Source: UBA12481 sp942493265
GTDB taxonomy: Bacteria; Bacteroidota; Bacteroidia; Bacteroidales; UBA12481
DNA: 64,000 nt
Direction of reading: 5' to 3'
Assembly: GCA_942493265.1 (NCBI GenBank)
Contig: OW818688.1
Coordinates: 4,464,001-4,528,000, forward strand
In this document: piece after piece, positions 9,408 to 17,208 of the stretch
How the letters are laid out: the number at the start of each line of letters is the position of its first letter
Numbering within the stretch: the stretch's first letter is position 1
Notes under the pieces: generated by a model
Database searches by the model: none
The model's input: only the letters and a program-made list of their open reading frames with translations
Told to the model about the DNA's origin: nothing
Made by a program: the position numbers and the translations under genes

Positions 9408-10366
9408 GCAAGATCATTATCCTCATAAACCGTCTCTCCGACCAGCCCTCCGCGGATGAAATCGATGTGATCGACCAGGTGGAAGCGGTGGAGAAGAGTT
9501 TGGATGAACTGAAGCTTGATCATGAAAGGGAATTCGTCGACACCAATCTCGGCACGTTGATTGACAAACTGAATAGTGAGCCCGGCGGTATTGCGTTTAA
9601 TCTGGTGGAAAGCCTGAACAATAATGGTGGTTTGGTTTATTTCATTCCTGCACTGGTTGAAAGCCTGAACTATCCGCTCACCGGAAATCCTTCCGATGCC
9701 ATGTTTCTCACCACCCAGAAACCCCTGGCAAAGAAACTGATGACGGCTCTGGACATTCCCACCCCTAAATGGTGGCATGCCGCCGATCCGTTCACTCCCG
9801 AACCCGGCAGGCAATACATGGTTAAGCCATCCAGGGAGGATGCATCCGTGGGAATCAATGACGAAAATGTTTTTAACGGTTCAGATCCGGCAATTCTGAC
9901 TGATTTCCGCATCCGCTGGGGTGATCATTTCTTTATTGAGGAGTTTATTAGCGGACGGGAATTCAACCTCTCGGTATTGGGTGGTCCGGATGGCCCTGAA
10001 GTGCTGTCCCCGGCCGAGATCCTGTTTAAAGATTTTCCAGCCGGAAAACCGACTATTATCGGGTATGCCGCAAAATGGGACGAAAGCACCTTTGAATACC
10101 TCAATACCGTCAGAACATTCGACTTCCCAGAATCCGACCGGGAACTCCTCATTCAGCTCAGCGAGATCTGCCTCCGATGCTGGTCGGCATTTCACCTCAG
10201 GGGATTTGCCCGCGTAGATTTCCGCGTAGATGAAAATAACAGGCCTTACGTACTGGAAATCAATGCCAATCCCTGTATTTCACCTGATTCAGGATTTTAT
10301 AATGCTGCTCTGCAAAGTGGTTATACCTTTACACAGGTAGTACAGCGTATAGTTGCCGACCGATGA
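9404..10366 (+). CDS. ATP-grasp amino-acid ligase (2 of 2)
   Basis: A 320-residue second ATP-grasp paralogue. It shows NLVESLNNNGGLVYFIPALVE, the ATP-lysine strand YMVKPSREDASVGI, EEFISGREFNLSV, and the C-terminal metal site ARVDFRVDENN...VLEINANPCIS. It is clearly diverged from the first ligase, so the two probably act on different acceptors or in successive steps rather than being a recent duplication. Its ATG lies in an ATGA overlap with the preceding gene and its stop overlaps the GNAT gene by 4 bp, so all three are translationally coupled. The substrate is unknown. Confidence 0.82.
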   Translation: MSKIIILINRLSDQPSADEIDVIDQVEAVEKSLDELKLDHEREFVDTNLGTLIDKLNSEPGGIAFNLVESLNNNGGLVYFIPALVESLNYPLTGNPSDAMFLTTQKPLAKKLMTALDIPTPKWWHAADPFTPEPGRQYMVKPSREDASVGINDENVFNGSDPAILTDFRIRWGDHFFIEEFISGREFNLSVLGGPDGPEVLSPAEILFKDFPAGKPTIIGYAAKWDESTFEYLNTVRTFDFPESDRELLIQLSEICLRCWSAFHLRGFARVDFRVDENNRPYVLEINANPCISPDSGFYNAALQSGYTFTQVVQRIVADR

Positions 10367-10863
10367 AAAGCGAACTCAAAAATATTGTGATCCGGTCTGA
10401 GGTCATTCCTTCAGATCCCGTGGCTGTGGAAAAAATCGTCAGCTCAAGCGGATTTTTCCGGCCCGATGAAATCCCTGTTGCGATGGAGTTGGTGAATGAG
10501 CGCCTCCAAAAAGGAGCGGAAAGCGGTTATGAATTCGTGATCGCAGATGTTGATGGCCTCACCGTTGCCTACGCATGTTTCGGTTTGATTCCCTGCACTT
10601 TGTACAGCTACGACCTATATTGGATCGCAACACACGAGGATTTTCGCGGAAGGGGACTCGGAAAAATCGTTCTGTTGCAAGTTGAAAAGGCGGTTGCCGA
10701 GCTGGGTGGAAAATCCATTTACATTGAAACATCCAATCTTCCCAAATATCTTCCCACCCGATTTTTCTATCTGAATAACGACTATATTGAAACAGCCCGG
10801 TTTGAGGATTTCTATGATGATGGTGACGATAAAATTGTATACGTAAAAAGGCTCAGGGGCTAG
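10363..10863 (+). CDS. GNAT-family N-acetyltransferase
   Basis: A 166-residue GNAT protein. The acetyl-CoA pyrophosphate loop is RGRGLGK, following YWIATHEDF, and the helix and strand after it (VLLQVEKAVAELG, IYIETSN) fit motif A/B. It overlaps the second ATP-grasp gene by an ATGA and is co-transcribed with kamA. In methanogenic archaea a lysine 2,3-aminomutase and an acetyltransferase (AblA/AblB) make the osmolyte N-epsilon-acetyl-beta-lysine. This protein is much shorter than AblB, but the pairing suggests acetylation of beta-lysine or of a peptide containing it. Function is inferred from context. Confidence 0.8.
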   Translation: MKSELKNIVIRSEVIPSDPVAVEKIVSSSGFFRPDEIPVAMELVNERLQKGAESGYEFVIADVDGLTVAYACFGLIPCTLYSYDLYWIATHEDFRGRGLGKIVLLQVEKAVAELGGKSIYIETSNLPKYLPTRFFYLNNDYIETARFEDFYDDGDDKIVYVKRLRG

Positions 10864-10870
10864 TGAAAAT

Positions 10871-11563
10871 ATGCCTGCATTCTATATAGACATTCACACG
10901 CACCGCGATTCCCCCGGTACCACAGATGTGATTTCCGTAAACAATATATTACTGCAGAATGCTTCAGAAAGGTTAGCAGTACCTGGCTGGTACTCGGTTG
11001 GACTGCATCCGTGGGACTCAGATTCATTGAATTTCGATCAGGATCTTTTGATCAGGCTGATGGACATGCCCGGACTGATCGCAGTGGGCGAATGCGGTCT
11101 CGACAAGCTCAGGGGTGCTCCAATTCCCGTGCAAACCGAAATCTTCACTAAGCAGGCACTGATAGCCGGTGATCACGATAAACCGCTGATTATTCATTGC
11201 GTGCAAGCCTGGCAGGAAATCATGGCCATCAGGAAAGATATCCATCCGAAAAATCCCTGGATCATCCATGGATTCAGAGGAAAGCCAGAACTTGCAAAGC
11301 AACTGGTGGATCAAGGATTTTATCTTTCATTTGGTGACAGCCTGTTGAGTTTGAATTCACCCGTGACGGTCAGCTTTAAAAACATCCCGGCCGACCGGTT
11401 TTTTCTCGAAACCGACGAAAGCCTCCGGCCCGTGCAGGAAATCTACCGGGCGGCAGCAGCAATCAAAAACCTATCTTTGGCTGATTTGCAATCACTACTG
11501 ATGAATAATTTTAAAACAGTTTACAGAACAGATGGAACATCCCGAATGGCTACAACGAACTGA
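10871..11563 (+). CDS. TatD-family metal-dependent hydrolase
   Basis: A 230-residue TIM-barrel amidohydrolase-like protein, slightly short for TatD. Metal-site motifs are DIHTHRD at the N-terminus, GECGLD, IIHCVQAW, IHGFRG and ETDES. TatD proteins act as DNases or D-aminoacyl-tRNA deacylases in some species; the substrate here is open. It begins 7 bp after the GNAT gene and its 3' end overlaps tcdA by 32 bp, so it belongs to the same transcript. TatD next to tcdA fits a housekeeping pair placed downstream of the biosynthetic cluster rather than a pathway enzyme. Confidence 0.85.
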   Translation: MPAFYIDIHTHRDSPGTTDVISVNNILLQNASERLAVPGWYSVGLHPWDSDSLNFDQDLLIRLMDMPGLIAVGECGLDKLRGAPIPVQTEIFTKQALIAGDHDKPLIIHCVQAWQEIMAIRKDIHPKNPWIIHGFRGKPELAKQLVDQGFYLSFGDSLLSLNSPVTVSFKNIPADRFFLETDESLRPVQEIYRAAAAIKNLSLADLQSLLMNNFKTVYRTDGTSRMATTN

Positions 11564-12251
11564 ACTGCTGGTTGGTAAAGAAAAACTGTCGAAGTTGCGC
11601 CAGGCACATATCCTGGTTGTAGGATTGGGAGGCGTGGGAGCCTATGCAGCGGAAATGCTCTGCCGTTCAGGAGTCGGGAAAATGACCATCGTGGATGGCG
11701 ATAAGATCCATGCCACCAACCGCAACCGGCAGCTGATCGCTCTGTCGAGTGTTGAGGGACTGCCCAAGGCGGCCACCATGGGAGGCAGGCTGCTCGACAT
11801 CAATCCGGAGCTGGAGCTCACCATTCATGATGAGTATATCAAGGACGACCGTATGATTGAGATACTGGGCGGCGACTTTGATTATGTGATCGATGCCATT
11901 GATACACTGGCACCCAAGGTGTTCCTGATTTTTCATTCTGTTTCAAAGGGTTTAAAAATAGTCAGTTCAATGGGATCCGGAGGAAAATTCGACCCGATGC
12001 AGATCCGGATTTCAGATCTTTCGGAATCCTATAACTGCAAATTGGCCAGCATCTTACGGAAAAGGCTCCATGGATTGGGGGTATATACCGGAGTACAGGT
12101 GGTATTCTCCCCCGAAAAAGTAAACAAGGAAACCATTGTTGTCACCGAAGGTGAACAAAATAAACGTTCCACTGTTGGCACAATCTCCTATATGCCTCCT
12201 ATCTTCGGGTGTTTCCTCGCCTCCGCGGTAATCCGCGAACTCATAAGATAA
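11532..12251 (+). CDS. tcdA: tRNA threonylcarbamoyladenosine dehydratase
   Basis: A 239-residue ThiF/E1-like enzyme that cyclises t6A37 to ct6A in tRNA in an ATP-dependent way. The dinucleotide loop is VGLGGVGAYAAEML. The adenylation site follows with DGDKIHATNRNRQ, and the family signatures DYVIDAIDTL and SSMGSGGKFDP are present, as is the C-terminal GTISYMPPIFG. Length is close to the family norm. It starts 32 bp inside the TatD-like gene and ends just before a repeat-filled intergenic region. Confidence 0.9.
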   Translation: MEHPEWLQRTELLVGKEKLSKLRQAHILVVGLGGVGAYAAEMLCRSGVGKMTIVDGDKIHATNRNRQLIALSSVEGLPKAATMGGRLLDINPELELTIHDEYIKDDRMIEILGGDFDYVIDAIDTLAPKVFLIFHSVSKGLKIVSSMGSGGKFDPMQIRISDLSESYNCKLASILRKRLHGLGVYTGVQVVFSPEKVNKETIVVTEGEQNKRSTVGTISYMPPIFGCFLASAVIRELIR

Positions 12252-12660
12252 TGTGCCAATTTGTTAATGTGCCAATGTGCTAATTTAACCGAGATATGTC
12301 ACCCCTACGGGGTTAAAACTCGTGTGCTGTAATTCGTGCTATAATCATGTCAGCCCTACGGGCTTTAACTCGGATAATTGGTCATTCCGGGTTAACCCCG
12401 CTAGGGGTGTAATGATTATAGCAAATTGGTAATGAGGTGGTAATTAATCCCGTAGGGATGACATGATTATAATGTGCTAATTTGCTAATGTGCAAATTTG
12501 CTAATTGAAGAGTGGCTAATTGAAAATTTGGTGCGAATTGTTTAATATTATACTATCAATTCTTCATTCTTTAATTGGCACATTGGCACATTAACCCATT
12601 GGCACATTAACACATTAACATATTGGCACATTATTTCATTGGCACATTGTTATCGGCGGG
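12252..12660. repeat. palindromic repeat block, REP-like, with AT-rich flanking repeats
   Basis: Four copies of a motif with core CCCCTACGGGG or a variant occur, two in each orientation. Forward copies are at 12291-12321 and 12337-12373, inverted copies at 12391-12422 and 12441-12477. The copy at 12340-12369 (TATAATCATGTC...CCCTACGGG) is nearly the exact reverse complement of that at 12441-12474. Outside them lie short tandem runs of (C/T)TAATTTGCTAATGTGC (12251-12286, 12471-12503) and, inverted, of TTGGCACATTAA (12573-12650). The whole block is therefore an imperfect inverted repeat. It contains no gene, and its right flank runs into the start of the sulfatase frame. Confidence 0.75.
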
Positions 12661-14143
12661 CGTGGCTGCCATGCCGGCCATAGCAAAGGATAAGCCGAAC
12701 ATTATTTATATCCTGGCAGATGATTTGGGCTATACCGAGATCGGTCCCTATGGCCAGAAATTGATTGAAACGCCCAACCTCGACCTGCTGGCCCGCAATG
12801 GCATGCGCTTTACCCAGCATTACTGCGGCAGCCCCGTGAGTGCTCCGTCGCGGTGTGTGCTGCTCACCGGACAGCACTCGGGCCATGCGTACATCCGGGG
12901 TAACCATGAATGGGCAGAACGGGGTGATGTATGGAATTTTACCAAAGCGGAAGAGGATGAAAATCTGGAAGGGCAATTTCCCATTGCCGACAGTATCAGA
13001 ACTTTGGCCGAATACCTCAAAACTGCCGGATACCGAACGGGAGCGGTCGGGAAATGGGGTCTGGGCGCTCCTGGCAGTGAGGGAATCCCGAACAGGCAGG
13101 GCTTTGACTTCTTTTTCGGCTATAATTGCCAGCGCCAGGCTCACACCTATTATCCCAAACATCTTTGGAGAAACGAAGAAAAGGTGCCTCTCAACAATGA
13201 GCTGGTCATTCCGGGAACTAAACTGGCTCCCGGGGCTGATACACTGGCAGCTGCCAGTTATGCCCGGTTTGTTCAGAAGGATTATTCCCCGGCGCTGATT
13301 TTGGATGAAGCCGGCAGGTTCATCGAGAAAAACAGCAAGGAACCTTTCTTTCTATACTTTGCCTCCACCCTGCCTCATCTGGCTCTGCAGGCTCCGAAGG
13401 AGTGGGTGGACAAATACGTGGCCAAATTCGGTAATGAGAAACCCTATACCGGCCGTGAAGGATATTTCCCCGCCAGATATCCGCACGCCACCTATGCCGC
13501 CATGGTTTCCTACCTGGATCATCAGGTTGGCCAGCTGATTGAAAAACTTAAGGCAACGGGCCAGTATGAGAATACCCTGATCATTTTCTCCAGTGATAAC
13601 GGCTATGCTTACAATGCAGGATGCGACCCTGCCTGGTTCAGTTCATTCGGACCATTCCTCACCACTTACGGCTGGGGAAAAGGATATGTTCATGAAGGGG
13701 GTATCAGAGTGCCCATGATCGCCGCCTGGCCGGGAAAAATCAAGCCGGGTACCGAGTCGGGGCTGATCTCCTGCTTTTACGATGTACTTCCCACCTTATG
13801 CGACGTGGCGGGTATTGAAATACCTTCTGATACCGATGGGATCAGCTTCCTGCCAACCCTGCTCGGAAAAAAGAAGCAGCCTGAACATAAATACCTGTTC
13901 TGGGATTTCCCCGAGTACAACGGACAACAGGCTGTCAGGATCGGAAAATGGAAAGGAATGAGGTTCGATATGCAGAAAGGGAACACCTCCATCCAGCTTT
14001 TCAATATTGAAACAGATCCCAAAGAACAGATCGATGTTGCTGCTCAGCATCCTGAAGTTGTCATGCATATACAGGAGATCATGGCCAATGAACACCGGAA
14101 ATCCATTTTCAGCAGATTTTATATAAAATCTTTGGACAAATAA
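12623..14143 (+). CDS. S1-family sulfatase, Ser-type, N-terminus disturbed by repeat
   Basis: About 506 residues. The formylglycine site is S-A-P-S-R (S73 counted from the TTG at 12623), so maturation would need an anaerobic sulfatase-maturing enzyme (anSME); none is in the window. Metal-site residues are visible in ILADDLGY, and SSDNGY and the C-terminal LFNIETDPKEQ are family features. It removes sulfate from a sulfated substrate, likely a glycan, in the periplasm. The start is odd. The frame opens after a stop at 12608, has no ATG before M17, and TTG 12623 lies inside the TTGGCACATT repeat. The hydrophobic IGTLLSAGVAAMPAIA looks like the rest of a signal peptide whose charged start is missing, so export may be impaired. 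Confidence 0.85.
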   Translation: MAHYFIGTLLSAGVAAMPAIAKDKPNIIYILADDLGYTEIGPYGQKLIETPNLDLLARNGMRFTQHYCGSPVSAPSRCVLLTGQHSGHAYIRGNHEWAERGDVWNFTKAEEDENLEGQFPIADSIRTLAEYLKTAGYRTGAVGKWGLGAPGSEGIPNRQGFDFFFGYNCQRQAHTYYPKHLWRNEEKVPLNNELVIPGTKLAPGADTLAAASYARFVQKDYSPALILDEAGRFIEKNSKEPFFLYFASTLPHLALQAPKEWVDKYVAKFGNEKPYTGREGYFPARYPHATYAAMVSYLDHQVGQLIEKLKATGQYENTLIIFSSDNGYAYNAGCDPAWFSSFGPFLTTYGWGKGYVHEGGIRVPMIAAWPGKIKPGTESGLISCFYDVLPTLCDVAGIEIPSDTDGISFLPTLLGKKKQPEHKYLFWDFPEYNGQQAVRIGKWKGMRFDMQKGNTSIQLFNIETDPKEQIDVAAQHPEVVMHIQEIMANEHRKSIFSRFYIKSLDK

Positions 14144-14255
14144 TATATGTGAATTATGTAAGTATTTTATTTAATTTTGTAATTAATAAGTGTACTGACT
14201 AGCTGACCTTTGCTGGTATAAAATTATAGAAACCATAATATTAATTATACCGGAT

Positions 14256-15716
14256 ATGAAAAGAAAACTTTTACTCCTGTCTACAGTTTTGTTACTGGGC
14301 TTCGGCGCATCTCAAGCGCAGAATGCTGAAAACAAATGGGCCCTCGGACTCCATTTCGGAGTCATGGAATACACTGGCGACTATTCAAGTCAGTTTTACT
14401 CATTTACCCAGGGATATGCAGTGGGTGCAAGTGTTTCAAGATATCTCAACCCTTCATTCGATATCATGGGGCACTTTTTCTATGACATGTCGCACAGCTG
14501 GGATAGCGGAAAAGCAGGGATGCCAACCTGGTTGCATTTTGAGGCAGATATGTATAATCTCAATCTCCTCGCCAAATATAAATTCAACAACGGATATATA
14601 TTTAAGGAAGATGCACTGCTTGCTCCTTTCGTCCTCGCAGGTTTTGGCGGTAACCTCGCAAGTTCCACCGGAGTCGGTGAAAACGGCGTCTTTACAGATG
14701 AGAAATTCATAAAGCCGAACCTTTATGGCGGATTAGGACTGAACATCCGTGTAAGCAAAGCTATCAGCTTTACCTTACAAACTGCTCTACTGTTGCCATT
14801 TACCGATGAGATTGACGGTACTACCGGAGCTGTTGCACCAGTTACCAAAAAAGGTAATGATATGTTTATGGAAAACTCCGTAGGGCTCTATATCACTCCG
14901 GGCAAAGCTAAGCCGAAGGATTCCGACGGTGACGGGGTAAACGACAAGCTGGATAAATGCCCGAATACACCTGCCGGCGTTCCGGTTGATGCTGATGGTT
15001 GTCCGCTGGATTCCGACAAGGATGGTATTCTGGATTATCAGGATGAATGCCCGTTTGTTGCAGGATTGAAAGAATTTAACGGATGCCCGGATACCGATAA
15101 AGATGGCATCCAGGATAAACTTGATGAATGCCCGGATGTATTTGGCCTCGCCGAATTCAAAGGATGTCCGGATTCTGATGGTGACGGGGTACCCGATAAA
15201 GATGACCGTTGTCCGAACACCCCAAAAGGTTATAAGGTTGACAAATATGGTTGCACACTGGATTCCGACCGCGATGGTATACCCGATGGCGAAGATGCTT
15301 GTCCGGATAAACCAGGCGTTGCCGAACTGAAAGGCTGCCCGTTCGATACTCCTTATATCATTGGGAAATATAATCTGAGCATGAAGCCGTTATATTTTGA
15401 TTTCGACTCTTATAGTCTGAAAAAAGAAAGTATCACTGAACTGGATAAGATCGCAAATGCACTGTCGAATCACTCTGACTTCGGTGTTCAGTTCGATGGA
15501 TATGCCGACTTTATCGGAACGGAAGAGTACAACCTCAAACTATCTGAAAAACGTGCAAATTCGGCTAAGAGCTATCTCCTGAACAAAGGCCTTACCGATA
15601 ACCGGATCAGACTTCAGTATTATGGTGAATCAAAACCGGCTACCGACAATAGTACTCCGGAAGGTCGCCGCCTGAACCGCAGGGTTGAATACAGCATGTT
15701 CGAGATTAACAAATAG
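14256..15716 (+). CDS. OmpA-family outer-membrane protein with TSP type-3 repeats
   Basis: A 486-residue protein. Signal peptide MKRKLLLLSTVLLLGFGASQA precedes a beta-barrel-like region (about 22-215) ending in aromatic strands. About five thrombospondin type-3 calcium-binding repeats follow (217-365; DSDGDGVND, DSDKDGILD, DTDKDGIQD, DSDGDGVPD, DSDRDGIPD), each with the CP and GCP cysteines. The C-terminal OmpA peptidoglycan-binding domain has YFDFDSYSLKKES and GYADFIGTEEYNLKLSEKRA, with the Asp and Arg that bind diaminopimelate. It probably links outer membrane and cell wall. It is monocistronic, with a TAATTTTG -7-like box at 14172-14179 and a strong terminator after it. Confidence 0.92.
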   Translation: MKRKLLLLSTVLLLGFGASQAQNAENKWALGLHFGVMEYTGDYSSQFYSFTQGYAVGASVSRYLNPSFDIMGHFFYDMSHSWDSGKAGMPTWLHFEADMYNLNLLAKYKFNNGYIFKEDALLAPFVLAGFGGNLASSTGVGENGVFTDEKFIKPNLYGGLGLNIRVSKAISFTLQTALLLPFTDEIDGTTGAVAPVTKKGNDMFMENSVGLYITPGKAKPKDSDGDGVNDKLDKCPNTPAGVPVDADGCPLDSDKDGILDYQDECPFVAGLKEFNGCPDTDKDGIQDKLDECPDVFGLAEFKGCPDSDGDGVPDKDDRCPNTPKGYKVDKYGCTLDSDRDGIPDGEDACPDKPGVAELKGCPFDTPYIIGKYNLSMKPLYFDFDSYSLKKESITELDKIANALSNHSDFGVQFDGYADFIGTEEYNLKLSEKRANSAKSYLLNKGLTDNRIRLQYYGESKPATDNSTPEGRRLNRRVEYSMFEINK

Positions 15717-15736
15717 AAAAAATATATTTGATACTA

Positions 15737-15768
15737 AAATCCCTGCTCCGGCAGGGATTTTTTTTTGC
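15737..15768 (+). terminator. Rho-independent terminator after OmpA gene
   Basis: The stem AATCCCTGC / GCAGGGATT with a short TCCG loop is followed by a run of nine T residues. It lies about 20 bp after the OmpA-family stop codon. Confidence 0.9.
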
Positions 15769-15818
15769 TTATGACCGACAGAATTGATTAAATTCCGGCC
15801 ATAAAACTAAAGCTCATT

Positions 15819-17087
15819 ATGACAAGTAAAGAAAGACTTCTGGCGACTCTTAATCATCAGCAGCCCGACCGTGTATGTGTTGATTTTGGGGCCACTCCTG
15901 TTACCGGCATTCATGTTTCTGTGATTAACAAACTCTGGCAGAGAACATTCGGCCACCATGATTATCGCGTAAAGGTTACCGAACCCTATCAGATGCTGGG
16001 CGAGATCGACCCGGGCCTGAGGGACGCTTTAGGCATTGATGTGATCGGAACTCCGGCCAGAAAATCTTTACTGGGTACCGATGAAGACGGTGTTTGGAAG
16101 CCCTTCCGCCTTTTCGATGGTACAGAGGTCATGATACATCATAACCTGAATTTCACGGTTGATCCTGAAAAAGGCGACCTCCTGGTCTATCCTGAAGGAG
16201 ATACCTCATTAAAACCCAGTGCAAGGATGCCGAAGAACGGCCTTTTCTTCGATACCATCATCCGTCAGGATCCCATCGACGACAATAATCTCAATGTAGA
16301 TGACAATACCGAAGAGTTCAGTATTTTCTCGCCGGAAGATTTGAATTATTACCACAACCGCAAACGGTATATCGACCGGAACCCCGAATATGGCAGCGTA
16401 ATGGTTATCCCGGGAACTGCTTTCGGGGATATTGCGCTGGTTCCGGCACCATTTTTAAAACATCCGAAAGGAATCCGGGACATTCAGGAATGGTACATGT
16501 CACCACTGATGCGGCGTGACTATGTTTATTCCATTTTTGAAAAACAATGTGAAATAGCACTTCACAACATTGATACACTGGCGGCTATGATGGGCGACAG
16601 CGTTCATGTTGCCATGGTAAGCGGTACTGATTTCGGCACACAAACCGGCACATTTATCTCCTGCGATACCTACCGCGATTTGTGGAAACCATTCTACATA
16701 GAAGTTAACAAGCGTATTCATCAGAAAACCAACTGGAAAACATTTATCCATTCGTGCGGTGCCGTGAGGGACCTCATCCCGGATTTCATTGAATCAGGAT
16801 TCGATATCCTGAATCCTGTGCAGGTATCCGCCACCGGTATGGATGCCCGGGAACTGAAAAAGGAGTTTGGAAAAGATATCGTTTTCTGGGGAGGCGGAGT
16901 GGATACACAAAAAACTTTGCCATACGGAACCCCTGATGAGGTTTACCGGGAGGTAAGGGAAAGAATCGATATTTTCAACCAGGACGGAGGGTTTGTCTTT
17001 AATTCCATACATAACATACAGGGCAACGTTCCGGTTGAGAATGTGGAGGCCATGTTTAAAGCCGTCAGGGATAGCAGCCACTGTTAA
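15819..17087 (+). CDS. uroporphyrinogen decarboxylase (URO-D) family protein, likely methyltransferase-type
   Basis: A 422-residue TIM-barrel protein. It begins TSKERLLATLNHQQPDRV, the usual opening of the URO-D/MtaA superfamily, and has the C-terminal signature FIHSCGAVRDLIPDFIESGFDILNPVQ followed by FWGGGVDTQ. The RVCVDFGATPVTG segment is typical of the large non-HemE branch found in anaerobes, whose characterised members move methyl groups to or from corrinoids. No haem genes, corrinoid protein or partner methyltransferase are adjacent, so haem synthesis is unlikely and the substrate is unknown. It lies alone between the OmpA terminator and the M14 pair. Confidence 0.78.
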   Translation: MTSKERLLATLNHQQPDRVCVDFGATPVTGIHVSVINKLWQRTFGHHDYRVKVTEPYQMLGEIDPGLRDALGIDVIGTPARKSLLGTDEDGVWKPFRLFDGTEVMIHHNLNFTVDPEKGDLLVYPEGDTSLKPSARMPKNGLFFDTIIRQDPIDDNNLNVDDNTEEFSIFSPEDLNYYHNRKRYIDRNPEYGSVMVIPGTAFGDIALVPAPFLKHPKGIRDIQEWYMSPLMRRDYVYSIFEKQCEIALHNIDTLAAMMGDSVHVAMVSGTDFGTQTGTFISCDTYRDLWKPFYIEVNKRIHQKTNWKTFIHSCGAVRDLIPDFIESGFDILNPVQVSATGMDARELKKEFGKDIVFWGGGVDTQKTLPYGTPDEVYREVRERIDIFNQDGGFVFNSIHNIQGNVPVENVEAMFKAVRDSSHC

Positions 17088-17196
17088 AAGATGTTAATAA
17101 GGCAGCCTTGATTCCTTACCTGTTCTGTTAAATTGTATTTTTCCAAATGCATATGGCATTTTGCCTGAGTTATTTATTTGAAACCTAACCTTTAAA

Positions 17197-17203
17197 AAGG
17201 AGG
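17197..17203 (+). promoter_or_regulatory. strong Shine-Dalgarno deciding a GTG start
   Basis: AAGGAGG is 5 bp upstream of GTG 17209. Few genes in this window have a perfect anti-SD complement. It supports the GTG over the in-frame ATG at 17230, which has no SD. Confidence 0.65.
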
Positions 17204-17208
17204 ACATT

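Noticed and set aside
8427..10366. The ATP-grasp pair as peptidoglycan D-Ala-D-Ala ligases
   Set aside because: Two diverged copies coupled to kamA and a GNAT gene, with no mur or cell-wall genes around, do not fit the usual ddl context. The fold alone cannot decide the substrate, so this is a weak rejection.
12252..12622. Insertion sequence or other transposase-bearing element
   Set aside because: The block has inverted repeats but no ORF and no transposase-like motif; it is REP-like.
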